A DNA stretch of 64,000 nt from Stratiolaelaps scimitus (GCA_019614645.1 JABWDB010000004.1:5766001-5830000), one strand, 5' to 3'; shown: positions 38,141 through 52,201, counted from the first letter of the stretch. Numbers and translations are program-made. Notes: generated by a model from the letters alone, not told the origin.

Positions 38141-38536
38141 GCTTTATTTGTTTATTAAAGGAACTGCAGTTTTTACACTGCTTAAGTTCTCTTATATGTA
38201 CGACCTGGCTTGGGTAGACGAGTAGCGGGTAGGTAGATGGGAAGACGGCTGGCATGAAGGAATGAAGCAATAGGATAAAGAAGGCGGCGGTAGGCTGCGC
38301 AGGTAGAGAAGGCGCCGTAGAGGCTGCGTAAGGGTGAAACAGACGGGTTTTCGGCGTTGCAAGAAGGGAAACGCTTTGGGGATTCAACGGGCGGGAAAAT
38401 AGACGAGAAAAGCGAGAGACGATGAGCGAGTGAGATCGGAGGCTGCAGGCCTGACTGGCTGAGTGGTCTGATGGAGCTATAGAGGCCGACTTAGATGAGA
38501 GCAGACCAAAGCAGCCCAGCTTACGAGGCAAACAGT

Positions 38537-38560
<24 letters not shown>
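38537..38560 (+). repeat. (GA)12 microsatellite
   Basis: Perfect GA dinucleotide run of 24 bases. Confidence 0.9.
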
Positions 38561-38569
<9 letters not shown>

Positions 38570-38814
38570 GAATAGAGGGACATATAGTGAGTGAGAGAAT
38601 GGGGCATGAAGGAGAAGTCGTCTTCTTCTTCGCATTTTCCTCATTTTCCCTGTTCCAGACGATACGCCGATGACGATGAGCACTGGGGCCCGGACGGTGC
38701 GCTGGGGGCCTCTGCAATTTTCCCATTTTCTATCTCGATCTCGCCTCTCTCCGCCGTACTTTCGCACTCTTTCTTCGTTAGTTTCTTCCTTTTCGCTCGC
38801 GTCTTGCTATTCAG

Positions 38815-39019
38815 GATAACGAACTCACCAACTTCCCACCAGCAGCAGCAGCAGCAGCAGCAAGTCTCGCAGAGTAGTTCCTTCGACGCACCCGTAAACC
38901 CGTTCAGTCTCTTCGGCAGTGCCGCCTCACCGCCGTCCCCTAAATGTCTCTTCACTTGGTTGCTGCTAGCACAACAAAGTGCCGACCGTGATGGTGGTGT
39001 TGGCGGCAGCGGCGAGTAG
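38815..39019 (+). CDS. Candidate poly-Gln exon
   Basis: A very long pyrimidine tract (38768-38808) ends in CTATTCAG at 38814. The frame that follows one base later encodes ITNSPTSH, eight Gln from (CAG)7CAA at 38840-38863, then VSQSSSFDAPVNPFSLFGSA and SPPSPK. It is open to TAG at 39017-39019. The residues after the Gln run look like real disordered protein. No good donor is visible (CCC|GTAAAC near 38895 is possible), so it could be terminal. On the minus strand, TTG|GTGAGT within the same stretch is a perfect donor for an open frame over 38830-38955, so the strand is disputed. Confidence 0.22.
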
Positions 39020-39403
39020 CAACTTTCCTCTTCGTAAAGGGAGAGCTATCCTTGGTTATGGGACGGGTGTTAAGATGAGACGACGGGAGACGGAAACATC
39101 AGAAGGGATAGAAGACGCGCGTACAACGAAATGGTTCTAGAGTGCGGCAGCGCATCGTCGTTGGCTAGTACCGAGCGGCAGGAGACAGTCCTGGGGCCTG
39201 TTTGCCTGTCTAAGCGAGGAAGGCAGGCGAGGAGGAGTACATGGACGACGGGTGACGCGAAGCACGGCGACGGTGGGGTGCGCTGCTGCCATGTTGTCAT
39301 TCCAGGACAAAATGAAGCCGAACTACGAAAAGCCATAACAGCAGCGGACACTGTGTTATGCACGTTCGGGTGGCGCCGGAGGCAGAGCGGTGAGCAGTGG
39401 CGG

Positions 39404-39454
39404 TTACTGGAACCCGTCAACCGCGAGTTTCAGCAGCTGCTGCTGCTGCTGCTG
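39404..39454 (-). CDS. Possible terminal exon ending after poly-Gln
   Basis: The minus-strand acceptor TGTCGTTGTCTTGCCTTGGC, TTGCCAG is pyrimidine-rich. The exon in phase 0 reads six Gln, then LLKLAVDGFQ and TAA. It is only 17 codons including the stop. The same frame is also open upstream to 39901 with non-repetitive sequence, so splicing may not be needed. No poly(A) signal was located nearby. Confidence 0.15.
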   Translation of the reverse strand, partial: QQQQQQLLKLAVDGFQ

Positions 39455-39457
39455 CTG
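39437..39457 (+). repeat. (CTG)7 triplet tract
   Basis: Seven perfect CTG units, CAG on the minus strand, where they encode the Gln run of the candidate exon. Confidence 0.9.
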
Positions 39458-42400
39458 GCAAGCCAAGGCAAGACAACGACATTCATTTAGGATTCTCTCG
39501 ACGAGGAAAAACAGGAAGCGCACGTCATGCGACACGTGGGAGGACGAGGGAGGGGTAAGGGGTGACTGCTGGAGACCAGAAAATGTAGGTAAGCAAGCAA
39601 AGTCAAGCCAAGCTAAGTGTTTAAAGTTCAGCAGGTTCAGCGGTTGCGGTGGCTGCTTCCGAGGCATGTCACACATAGAGGAATAGCGTAGAGTCTGCTC
39701 AGTATACCTGCCGTAGGTATTTCTCGGAGTCGTGCCGTACGAAGAAGCGACAACAAATATAAAAATAAGGGACGGCCATGGCGAAACGCCTTTATAGCAT
39801 ACCACAACTGAGAGATAATCGTATTTGGGGATTGTAGTGAGACGTAATTGAGCGCGGATGATGCAGGCGGTTGCCGAAAGCAAATGCCTTGATTCATACA
39901 ACGACTTTGGTAGAAGGAACCGAAATGAAAATACATCTGATAAACTTTACTTTATTACAAAATATAAATGAAACACCAGCGTTGAATTTATAAATCTCGT
40001 GATATCCTGCCATATTGAATGACCGCCGTTGCGTGTTACTGTGCCAAGTATTACGTGTCCTGCTCGTGAGATACACATGCATCCATGATGCTTCATGGTA
40101 ATTTACAAATTGCAATAAGTCAATTATATTTCGACGGTTAATGGCTGCGTGAGGCATCGAAATAATATCTATATCAGTCTCGATCCCCGGCTGAGCTCCC
40201 CTCGTGCTTTTGTTCCCCCACCCCATGCCACAGGCAGCCGGCAATCCATTGCGGGGATGTGTTCCCGGTGCTGAAAGATTTTCGGCAGGTTTCTAATGGC
40301 TTTCTAACCAAGTGGTAATATTGTACTCTTTGATTCATGGCTTACATAAGCCATCGACCACAAGGCATGGTTTCAATATGCTGCACCGTACAAGTATTTT
40401 TCTTATCGTCATCATACCAACATTATCACCGTGAAAGGTATTATGGCTGTTCTCTTAAGTTACCCGACAGATACCTCCCCCGTTGATATATATATATATA
40501 TAATCCATCGCTTAGTGTGCACGTGCTCAGTAGAAGTGTCAGGGTATGAAGAGAGCAAGCACAACATCCGGGTGCTTGGGTCGCATGGGTGTCTGTCGTA
40601 TTTACTACAGATCATCAGATATAGAGTTGATTCAGTTTCACGAGGACATCTGTCTGCTTCTGAGCTATGTTTGCTTGCACTTGAGTGACGCAAATGTGAC
40701 GCAGAAAATACGTCTCCGGTAGAAATGCGTCGCTGATAGCTAACGTCGCGCAACACAAGATCTAAGTTAGGCTAAAATGTACGAGGCGGGTCGCCGTCGT
40801 ACGCTGCTACGGACATACTGTACATAAAAATGTGGCACGTAAAAATCGAGTAATTAACCTCAGTAAACTAAGCAAGCTATTAATTAAATGAGACTATCAC
40901 CACGACAAACACATTTCGTGCTCCACAAGCGGTGCTATATGGACGAGGTTAACGATGCTCTGTTAATTAACAGTAACAAAGCAAAAGTTTGTTCGGGACA
41001 CCCTATCCATGCTTTAGAACAGACACACGCAGAGAGGAGTTAACTGAAGTTTCTATCGTTAGCCATTATTAGTTAGATTGATTAAGTCTCGGTAAGGCAA
41101 TGAAGAATATATGTTTAACAAATAGCGAATCCACTACTGACCATCGGCATACACCGTCCACGTATAGTACACTTATCGACTGAGACAATTCTTCATAAAT
41201 GTTATTCCAAAAATAATTAGTACCCTTAATTACCCCTACGGCAAGTGGGAACCGCGGATGGGTATCGACTTGATCAGATCAATGTCAGATGGGAGACGAC
41301 ACTTCAGCATCGAAACACGAAAGATGAAATGCTAGATGGAATCTTCCTCTTCGCATCAGAAGAATCGTTGACAGATCTATTCAACTTACCACTACCATCA
41401 TATGTGCGCCATATGTGGCGACGTAGATGTTGCGTCGGGGGCTGCTCGTCTATCTAAGGAAGTTAGGGGAGAGTCGAATGAAGTACGAATGAAGTTATGT
41501 TGGCGTCATAGATGATGACAGAACCACCATCCTATGTACCATCGTTGTCGCCATGAGGCCAAACTCACGCATACTTTCTAAGTAAATCTCAGATTGCTGT
41601 CTAGCCGACAATGCCGAAATGCCATCCATGGAGCGGGTAGTCTCGTCCAGCTGACAAGCCCGGCGAAGAAAATAGCACTTTACACAGTAAAACTCTTCAG
41701 AAAAATATTGTTTGAGGCAATATAGCAGTAACAGAGTATCTGCCGAAATGTTCCTTCGAATAGTTTGATGTGCAAACGCCAGTCAAGCTCTCCACAGACT
41801 ACAAGATAGTCCATGTATTACTAACAATCCTATCTAACAAACGTCCTCACGCTGCGGGGACGAAATGTATACAGCTGTCCCATATAATGCTGAATAGGAT
41901 TTTGCCAACCCAGTGGTCACCCCCTATATTTTGTGACCCTTTTTTTTTGCCAATCTTTCAGATGGTGTAGTCACCCTACAAGAGAGATGTACAGCGTCAC
42001 GGCGACAAGACTTCCAGGCACAACAACCTTATTACCACAACATGACTAATGTCCGTGGTCATAAGGCACCCTAACCAATTCCTCGCAGAGTACGTAGGAC
42101 CTGGACATATCCACCATATGTTATTGTACTATAAATCGCACCTCTTGTTTCAACGAGTTGTATGTTCTAACGTTCAGCCGGCTGCACCCAGCTAGAATAT
42201 GTACAACAGACATTCGAAGGGCGTCCAGCGCCTTCGTCCTGTTGATTCGAAATAAAAAGGGCTCCCAACCATTAATTCGGTAGCTGTGGTAGTCGTCGAA
42301 GTTATTCTTAGAAGGGATATAATATTAACTGAGACTGCTCGCTTGTCTCGTGCTCGTCTTGTCTATTCTTCGTTTTGTTGCCCCGTCTTCAATTCTTCCT

Positions 42401-43082
42401 TGTCGTGCGCTATATGTCTGCGTTGAGCTTGCAAGTCGACAGACACTGCGACACACTGCGAATTTTCCCCGGACGAGCAGACAGTCCTCCACTTTATTTT
42501 TGAAGGGAAAATCGAAGGGAAGCTGGTTCCTCTATCGCCGCTGCTTCCAGCCCTACCGTTGCCGCGGTCTCGTTGAAATGGGCAGGGGACTCCATTCTCC
42601 ATCTCTTCTATATCCTCTCTCTCTCTCTCTCTCGTTTTTGCTCTCATTCTTTCGATTTCTGCCAGTATAGCAGGAAGAGAGCACTATGTTCAATTGCTTT
42701 GCCTTGTCTCAGTGGAAAGGCACGTAGCATTCATTGCGCCGTACAAGCGAAGAGAAGAGCTAGCGAGCCGGAGCGCGAGCCATGAGATAGATCCAGGAGT
42801 CGGACAGGCAGTTGCACCATACGCCGCCGCTCGTATTAGAAACACGGACGAAACGGACGCGGCAGCGACGCACTCCGCTCCGCGTGCAAAATAGATCAGT
42901 ATAGGCGCCCGCCGGCCGGCCGGCCGGCACGGCGCGGCCCTGGGGGAGCGAGTTGAGGGGCACACACACACACACGGCCGTAGAGTGTCTGTGTCTGTGA
43001 GTCTGTTTTGCTGGAAGATCTGCCCCCCGCTCATAGCTGAGTCCACATCGCCCCCAGCAACGAACGATCCTCTGAACAGCAG

Positions 43083-43103
43083 CGGCGGCGGCGGCGGCGG
43101 CGG
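43083..43103 (+). repeat. (CGG)7 triplet tract
   Basis: Seven perfect CGG units in GC-rich DNA, about 150 bases from a (CCGG)4 palindromic run at 42912-42928. Confidence 0.9.
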
Positions 43104-45653
43104 CCAGTAGTAGCTGCAGAACTTGCAGTGGGAGCGGCAGCATATTGCAGATGGCGGCCGGTTGGCCTCGGCTAGGCTGTGTTGGATCAGAAAGAGATTA
43201 CAGACAGATACGAGGGTACCGGAGGGATCAGGACTCGCCAACAGCTATCGCGCCGACCTCTCTTTCATTCTCTGCCTTTCGCTAGCACTATCTCCAGCCA
43301 ACTCGCTTTCTCCAGCTCGCTTACGCTGGATCAACGATTCGGGTCCGCTGGCGGCGACAACAGAGGGCGGCTCCAAACATCATCGTCAGAGGCATATACG
43401 ACCCGTATGTTATATATCTGGATTGACGACGTCTCAGCTCGACACCGTTGTCACTATTACATTTGCTTTCCATCCACAAACGACGACGAGCCTCGTCCCC
43501 TCCTCGTGCTGAACCCGCTCTCACAGAACCCCACTGGGAACAGTGGCACAGCGAAGGGCGTAGAAAATAAATTCATACCTCAGGCAATGTGTTTGCCTCT
43601 GTGCTGACTTTCGCATTTGATAATAATTTAAGGCATTAGCAACGAACGAACAGACGTTAGCTAAATATATGTCGCTATCATACATTCATTCGCTGCGTTC
43701 GTTTATGAATGTGTCGCATGACAGCTGCTGTAGAGTTCCCGTTAGTATTCTAAGTCAACGTCAGCTATTTTATATATGAAGTGGCGGTAGCAGCAGCGAC
43801 AGCAACAACAGCAGGAGCTTGAGTACGACTGGCAGCGTCGATAGCGGCGATGCCAGAGTCGAGGCGCGCTCACACTGGCTTGTCGCTCCTAGCCATTATT
43901 CTCGTTCTTAGGAAAAGGAATCATGAGGCTGTATATATGGGAGTCTTGCTCCGACCAGCGCTCCCATTCGCGCTCACTCGCCATGGCATAATACTACCGT
44001 AAGAGGGACGCGTTGTTGTCTTCTCGCGTTGTCGCCCTCCTGTACGACCTAGGCTAGCAGGCTAATGCGCCTTTGGCCAGGATCACAGGCCACCCACCTG
44101 CCCGGCCTGCCTGCTGTATCGTGTGTTTAGTCCCCAGGTCGTCCGGCCGCTGGAAAGGATCGCCGGACAGGCCCCTTCTTGCCGTCGGCGCCGCTGCCGC
44201 CATCAACTAAGGTCTGTATCTTCGTCTTGGCGTCCAGTTGTTTCCCCTCTTGCTTGCCTCTCTAGACTATCTGCCCTACCCAGAGTGGCCAATGGTGGGA
44301 AGGAGGCACAGAGACCACGCAGACGGGCCCGCATTCACCGCATGTTGGCTACTCCTTGGCTGGCTGGCTGGCCGGCCAGCTAGCTAGCTGCTTCGTCCTA
44401 CGTCCGAGCCCCGCGCCTGCTCCCACTGGCTTGGTCCCCATCTCATGGCATCCTTTCCTTACCACCTTGCCTTCCCAGGCACGTTGGTTGCCTTCCGTAA
44501 TAAGCCTACCCATTAAGATAAGCTGCTCGGCTGAGGGACGACGTTGGGGTACTAGGGAGCTAGGCGTCACAGTTGGCCAGTTGGGGACGAAGCAGTCATA
44601 GACCCCTCCACCCCTCGACCAGACAACCAAACACCCAAGCAACCAACGCGCTCACTCACCCACGCTCTCCACAAGCTCCCCGATCCCGTGGTCGCCCACT
44701 GCCACCGATCACCGTTCGCCGTATTCTCCCCAACCGTCCGCCGATTTTCGTCCCAAAACTGGGGAATCTACTGGCTGCCACAGGAGAGTCTCGGGCCCTG
44801 AGGCCTACCCTCTGGCTCAATTACGACCACCTCGTGACCCTCATCGCGCGAACTAGGAACATCTTGCGTGGTATACACTCACACAGGCTGAGGGCGGAAT
44901 AGAGTCACAAACGTATCCTACTACACTTGGACAGACGGACGAACACACTGCCACATGGTGTAGGCTCGCTCGCACTCGCGATGGTAGCCACGCGCCCGCA
45001 CAGCACGAAGTGGCAAAGGAGGCAGCCGGCGGAGCAAACTGATACTGGTCGCAATAGGCCAGTCAACGCATTCCAGATACCGCACAAGCAGTGGCACAGG
45101 TGTGTGGGAGGTCTGACGCCCGGAAGGATCGGCACACCAAAGGGGTAGAGGCGGGCAGGACCCGCAGTCTCGCGCGGACCGGCCTAACGGCACCGCAGAC
45201 TATGGGCTAAGGGTATTCGTTCGTTCGTGCATTCGTCTGTCTTCAAATGGCGAAGTCGGGTCAGGTCGTTGGACGAGAAAGGCGTGATGCTGAGATGTGG
45301 CCGCCGGGACTAGGGCCGCAGTCAGAGACGCAGTCAGGTCCGCTCAATTGGCTGAGATTCAAGGCAGCAGACGGTGTCAGAACGGCGAATATATAATACA
45401 ACACAATGGCCGTAGGACCGTGCCGTCAGGCTCGTCGGTCCGCCGGATACGGTGGCCGCTTGCCGGCGGTGCCCACAGGTCCACCGCTAGTGTTGGTGGG
45501 GTCCCTCACGACTCTCTTATTCTCATCGTGGGCAGCAGCGAAGCAACCAACCTCGACCCCGCATTCCACCACTCCGTGAGGAGAAAGCCCAGAATAGAGG
45601 TACAGCGACTGACACACAGCGATATATAGCCGTAAGAGCGCACTTACTGTCCG

Positions 45654-45658
<5 letters not shown>

Positions 45659-45684
<26 letters not shown>

Positions 45685-45685
45685 G
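45659..45685 (+). repeat. (TA)13 microsatellite
   Basis: Perfect TA run of 27 bases. Confidence 0.9.
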
Positions 45686-46780
45686 AGGGTGGCGCCGGCG
45701 GGGTGGTCGTGGTAGAAGAGAGCATTCGTTTGGCCGGAGCGGTGACAGCCGCAGCCGCAGCAGCAGCAGCACTCGTCGACGGATAGATGAACCCCTACGT
45801 GTCTCCCGTGTGCTAAAATGAGGGACGTCTTTTTATTTGGTGCTCCCCTCTCGTCCTCTCCCGTGCTGCTGGTATGGACACCGTCCGTCGTGATGGCTAT
45901 CATGTCACTGGAATGTGGCCGGCGGCCGAGGGCGGACAACTTTAACGCTTTCGCGTTGGAATGACTGCGGTTGGAGAGAGAGGGGAGCCGAAACTGCTGT
46001 TTCTGCCAGCGGATTCGCACAAGAGTGCAAAAGTCATCTACGATGACTCGTAGCGCCACTGACAGCGCCGGCGGTGCCGTCATCGTAGTCGTGGCTGTGC
46101 ATTAGCACGTCGCGTCGAGAGCGGCATGGGAGGCCCCGGAGTGTAGACAGTCAGCAGGATGTCCAGGACGATGATTCTTTTGCGCATGTTGTCCATTCTT
46201 ACCATGCAGCGCTAGTGCTACATTCTCAACTACCTTCTGACTGGTACCGGCAGGGCAGAATGCAGGGCCATACCCGGACACAACTCGAGCCTCCTCTCAC
46301 ACACATACATCTCAAGCGAGTTTCGACGCCGTCCGAACACACGGGCTAATACGGTCTTGGGTCGACCATTCGACATTTCTACCTTTGCAGTGCTAATAGC
46401 TACGGGCCTGAGAGTAAGAGAAGTGGCGACTTCCGATCTCACCTCGGTGGCCACGAGAGCCTAGTACTGCTGCCGGCTACGTCCGTCAGCCAGCCTCTAC
46501 TTGCCGGCCACTCTGGCTACTTGGAAATGAGCGTGGGGTGAAGTAAGATAAGTTGGAAGAAGACGAGAGCAGCTGGCTAGGCCCAAACTCTCCCGACGAT
46601 TGCCACTGGCCCGCGATACATGACAATAACATTGTTAGACTCCCCACATCGTTGCTTTCGTGCTTAGTTGTCGGCTTCGTCCCCTTGGGGTGGCTTTTGG
46701 ACTCTAGGGAAACAGAGAACTGGCCGGCAGCTTCCCTGTGTGCCGCTCGGTTGGGTATTCCAGGCGACCAGGCCTCAAAT

Positions 46781-46794
46781 CCCCCCCCCCCCCC
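46781..46794 (+). repeat. C14 homopolymer
   Basis: Fourteen C, one G, then further C. Confidence 0.9.
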
Positions 46795-47187
46795 GCCCCC
46801 GGCCTCTCTCTCTCTCGTTCCTCCTTGTCCTCGGGTGGGAACGACCAAAGGCGCTCTACGACTCTGGATGACTCTTTTCCGTCCCCTTCCGTCCACCCAG
46901 CGGAAAGCAACCACCATGACGACACCAACGACGATGACGACGAGAAGTACAAGCTGCGCCCGATGGACCGACCGCTCGAGGACAAATTGAATTATCCCAC
47001 GGCACGGGGAGGCATTCACAAATGGAGCATGCCTCGGCGCATCCCCTCACCATCCACCCACCTCCCACGACAACGTCAACCCCCGAACACCCCAGGCAAC
47101 CGTTCTCATCCCCATCTGCGGCAGGCATGTGCGTCCCCGCGTACACAAACAGCCTCACGCAGAGAGCAGTCAGAGCAGAGAGACAAC

Positions 47188-47213
<26 letters not shown>
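47188..47213 (+). repeat. (GA)13 microsatellite
   Basis: Perfect GA run of 26 bases. Confidence 0.9.
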
Positions 47214-47218
<5 letters not shown>

Positions 47219-50200
47219 CCCGGCAATGCTTTTGCTGGTCCGTCAGTGAGTAGCAAGCCGCACGCTACACCCGCACTGTGGCTGAGTAGTGGATAGCGTC
47301 CGCAGGGCAGGGCAAGGCAAGCGCGGACGAGTCGACCAGCGAGCGACTGGCCATCCGCGGCAAACGCTCGCTGGAAAAAGGTCTCCGCCTCGCTCCAGCT
47401 CAACTTGGTTGGCGAACCAGCCAACCTCTTTCTCTTGCTTCGTAGACGACCTCGTACTATACTATTCGTATGAGTGGTCGCATACATATCCAGCTGCCTC
47501 CCTCGCTCGCTCGCCGACGCCACTCTTCCATTCCGCAGTACCATACCCTCGTGTTTCGTCGGCCCATTTCCTTGCTACTACTGGTGGTCGTGGTATAGCT
47601 GCTGCTGCTGCTGCACCAGAAATAGCAGAGGGGCAGTAGGAGTTGTAGTGGGAAGAGTCGAAATATAGTGACACCAATGCTCTCTGCCAGAGACGCCGCC
47701 GCATGCGGCGGCGGCGGCCACGGCACCAGCAGAGACAACAGTAACGGCCGCCGGCGTCGCTAGCCAGAGGCTTGAGGGGATCTGGCTGGAAGCCCAACTA
47801 TCCACTCATCTAGCGATCCAGGAAGGCAAGCAGGTCAGCAGGCGGTCGGTCGGTCGGTCGGTGTGGCTTCCTCGTAGTGCCCTTGCCTTTCCTACGGGAG
47901 CACAGGCGGAACGGACGCGCGCCAGAGCCCTTCGTTCATCCACTCCCGTGCGCTTTCTTACCTAGGCCGGCAAGAAGGCAGGCAGCGAGCCACGCAAAGT
48001 AAAGCAAAGCAGGCTGGCGGCGGCGGCGGCAGCAACTGTACGCAACTGCAGCGACCAGTCAGCCGCACGATCTATCTGTCCGTCTGCTGTGCTGCTCTGT
48101 GTCGGGGGCCGGTCTGTTCGAGTGTGCGACTGCACAAGCTTGCTAGTGTATGTATATAGGTATGTATGTGTGTGAGCGTATCTGTGTGTATTCGTGGGTG
48201 GGTGCGTGGATATGTGGGCATGTATGTGCTCGGAAAATAGTTGTAACCGCGCAGGGACCAGCTGCAATATGTAATGAGCATGAAGATACAACACGGAACC
48301 GCGGCAGCGGGGTGTGCGGGGCATGGCCATGCCGACGGTGGCACGGGCGCACCAAGTCGGCGGACTCGCTGGCCCGCTAGACGGAGCAAGTGGAGTCGAC
48401 CGTCGGCCGAGACATACCGCAGCAGAAGCATACCACAGCAGCAGACCACCGCGAAAAGAGAGGTACAAGACCAGCTGCATGGTCTGCGAATGGTTTGGCC
48501 GCAGAAGCAGCAGTAGCAGCAGTCCCGGTCTCTCCCGCTGGACCGCCAGTGGCCAGTGAGTCAGGGAGAGAGCTAGCAGCTCTGGTGTTACGATCGAGGG
48601 ATGGCCTGGCCCCCGCTCGGCCAGTCAGCCCCGAAGAGGTGTGTGCCGGCTGATGTGTCCGAGAAGCTCCTGCTTGCCACTGCTGCGCCAGTGGGTCGGC
48701 TACCAAGAGCAGGCGTCGGCCATTATCGCAAAGCCAATTGGGTTGTGGTGGCCGGCGTGGCTGCGGGAGCAGCCAGCAACCCTCCGCAGCTTCCGAGTAC
48801 CAGCTCCAACGGGCCGTGTCTACGTGTATACGTACAACGGGCCGACCATGGCTAGCTCCTACGAGATCTCTACCGGTCGGCCAACGATACCAACATCTGT
48901 TCGTAGAGCAGACAGCGAACCCTCATTCAGCATAACTCCTTCAGATGGCTATCCTGTTGCGGGACAAGCAAAAGGGCGATAACTAACAAGAGCAAGAGTT
49001 GCCCAGTGGATACTTTACTCGTGACTCTTTTGCTTACGGATGAAACCTACCTGAAGTCTTCTTTGATCTCTCTCCCCCCATACGCCCTCTGTCTGCCTAT
49101 CTTTATCTTACTTGTCATTGTCCGTTCACCGCAAGTTGTATTCTTCGAAGTGATTGTGCGGCACTACCAATTTTTTACTGTGTGATAATAACACGCGGCG
49201 TATACAAAGATTACTCTTCCCTATTTTCTTATGCTCTGTGCGCGAGACACGCCACAGAGGAAACAACTCAGTTCATCATATAGCACTCTGTGGCTGTCAA
49301 TTGTCATCTGGACCGACCGCCATTACGTGGTGGCAAGTCAATTTAACAGCGAAACATAACAATGACAATTGCATTCGACAAGTACGAGGGCTAAGATCAG
49401 TCAAGGGCTGTCTTAGTAGACAGATGCAATCGTTCGTTTCAATATCTAGTACAGAGGGTGGGATATCACGTCGAATATTTCGAATGCCTTGGCAAAATGA
49501 GCCCAAGAATATCTCCACAGCAGCGGTCATACTATTAAGTAGATTGTACTTAAAATAACGACAGGAGCTGAGGAGTTGCTTAGCACTTTACGAAGGATGT
49601 AGCCTTGTTGTCTCGAAACTGCCGACTCGGAAACAAGAAAATGTTCCTACTTAGGAATGGTGACGTCCGCAATTCATGGAGTTTATCTGCAGTAATTAAT
49701 ACAACAACTTTGTCCGACAAAACAAGCGACAATATCATCGCGAAAATGAACAAGGAAACTGTGGGGCAGGCCAGCCCTCGAATATACAATACAATTTGTT
49801 TGTACAAGCGTGTGGTGTCCTCTATATTTCGACTCCCGCAACTAATGTGTATAAATACTGTGCACATTGTAGCATACGCACTGTCATGACCTATAGAACG
49901 TACATGTCATGATAAAGTTGCCGTGTGCTACGAAATCTGATTAGTACAACGGTTGGTCTTTGGTAGGGAGTTTTTTTCGCCGTTGGCGACTGAGAGACCC
50001 TCATGCCTTCACATCTACCATCGGACAATTCTCGGCCTTTATCCGTCTCATTGTCGGCGGGGGTCCCGGGAGTTGAGGGGAACGCTCGTCCCTCCCTGCT
50101 CCTCTCCGCCATATGGAATAGGTTATCGCTCGGACTAAGAAAACGCCACGAAAGGTCAACATATACATGTCATTCTAAGCCCCACCCTCATAACAGCCGC

Positions 50201-51860
50201 ATGCATCTCTCCTCTGGTCGTAGACTCTCAAAAGATGACATAGAAAAGTGCGAATGAAAGTCGAAGTTTACATGGTTCGCATTATACGCGACATGGTGAC
50301 GTCCGCATGAGAAAGAAAACGAACAAACCATTGAGACCCTCACCTACAGTGAAAACAGCCATGTCGAATGCTTAAATGGATCACAATGCAATTTTTGCGA
50401 GTATTGTCACAGCTCATAGAGTGAGGGTCGATAGCATGAGGTCGTGTGCCGAGAAATTCTTTATTATGGAAAAACGCTTTATGATCGATTTGTTGCAATA
50501 TAGATGCCCTATTGCAATGAAGCGATATTTATCATAACGAAATTATGATGATCATGATTTTATATATGTATATATGTATATATATATATATATATAGAGA
50601 CGTAATCGCTAAAGGGGACCACACGAACACCGCATCTTTAATATCTGCCTAAATTCTCACCCTTGATATGAGAACCTAACCAAGCAAGCGAGCATGTGAA
50701 AGGGGCAGAATTATCATCTTCTTCGGAGGTGGACGTCAGAAATGAAATCAACGAGCGCTATCAATACTGCATTGCTACCGCAATACCTGCAGCGAACAGT
50801 ATATCATAACAAGACCGAAGTACACATATACATATATATAAATATATATGAACGCGCGCCACATAAATACATACGTAACTTCTGTCTGGACAGAAGTAAA
50901 CGAAACGAACTCGCGAAGTGGGAGAGAGATGTCTAGCGATGGTGAGTTGACGGCTGCCAACTGCTGCGGCCGACCAAGCTGCTGCGGGACTGCGTTGTTG
51001 TAAAACCATACGCGTACTGCGCAGCAACGCCCCGTGCTCGACTCGGTCGGACGGCTCCAATCCTCGGCTCGTCACCAGCGCGGCAGCGACGTCATTTTCG
51101 ATGTGATTTGCTCCACGCTGGACGATTCCATACGGTGCCTGCGCTGCTAGCAGCGTTGCTCGGCTGAATGTCTGCCTGCTTGGCTCGCCCGCTGTGGCTG
51201 TACATTTGATCGAGGAGCCATAAACTTCCAAGCACTACATATCTCTCTCTCCCTTCCACCTTCCCGCCTTTGCTCTCTTTGGTCGCCGTCTTCCCAAGGA
51301 AGACCGACGTTGTGTTGAGAGTTGTTTCTGCTTTATATCATGATAGCTTTCGCCGCCTCTCTTGGCTGCATTTTCGTCTTAATATATATAAATATATATA
51401 TATACCAGCCTCATGCGCTGCCCTCAGGGGCCTCTAGTTCGCCAGCCAGACACAGTCATCGAATGCCCCCGTCCGTCGCCCTCCGAGCGGTGGTAAGAGG
51501 ACGAAAGGGAAGGGCTAAGACGCTCTGTCCCCCATAACTCGACTACCTACCACATTCGTGAGTACAAGTCACTTTTGCTGAGTGCTTCCTAAGCCACTTT
51601 CTCGGCGAAGTTGAATGGTTGTTTGGTGGCGTTTCTCGTTCCACTTTGAAAATCCGTACTTTCGGTGAGCGTTTCGTTACTGAGACCGAACATCCACGCT
51701 TACACGCAGATGATGAAAATGAGGAACAAAGAAACAGATCGACAGAGAGAGAGAGAGAGAAATAATCACGAAAACACAAGCAGCTAAAGATATAGAGCCT
51801 TATGGAGCGACTGAAAGCAGATCGCTTGTATTTACCTAAGACGAAACTACGTTTCAAGTC

Positions 51861-51899
<39 letters not shown>
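51861..51899 (+). repeat. Compound (TA)11(GA)8 microsatellite
   Basis: A TA run at 51861-51882 passes directly into GA at 51883-51898. A second GA run lies nearby at about 51744-51761. Confidence 0.9.
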
Positions 51900-52165
51900 G
51901 AGTAAGTTGAGATACGATCTGCAATTAATTAGCATATTCGTAATCTTGTATATTTAAAAAGAGCGATATCTGTTTTTCACAACTTGGTATCTATTTTTCT
52001 AACGTGCAGCAACCACATTAAAGTAATTGACACGCATATCTTTTAATTTGATCTGCTTGCGCGCTGAGTCTTCTAATTTGTTCCATAATAGACACAGAAG
52101 AAATAAGAACAGTTGTACTCTTTCAGACAAAGGAGTACAACATATATTCCTTTAATTATTATTAG

Positions 52166-52201
52166 TATTACTGGATCTACACTTCTATTACTGGATCTAC
52201 A
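52166..52201 (+). repeat. Two-copy direct repeat, period 20
   Basis: TATTACTGGATCTACA occurs at 52166-52181 and 52186-52201. Confidence 0.8.

Noticed and set aside
46486..47253. Long overlapping frames on both strands (up to 177 codons)
   Set aside because: They are built on poly-C, GA and GC-rich simple sequence, with no splice pair and no protein-like core.
50929..50941. ATG followed after 13 bases by GATG|GTGAGT
   Set aside because: The donor is good, but the exon is only four codons long and such combinations are expected by chance in a window of this size.
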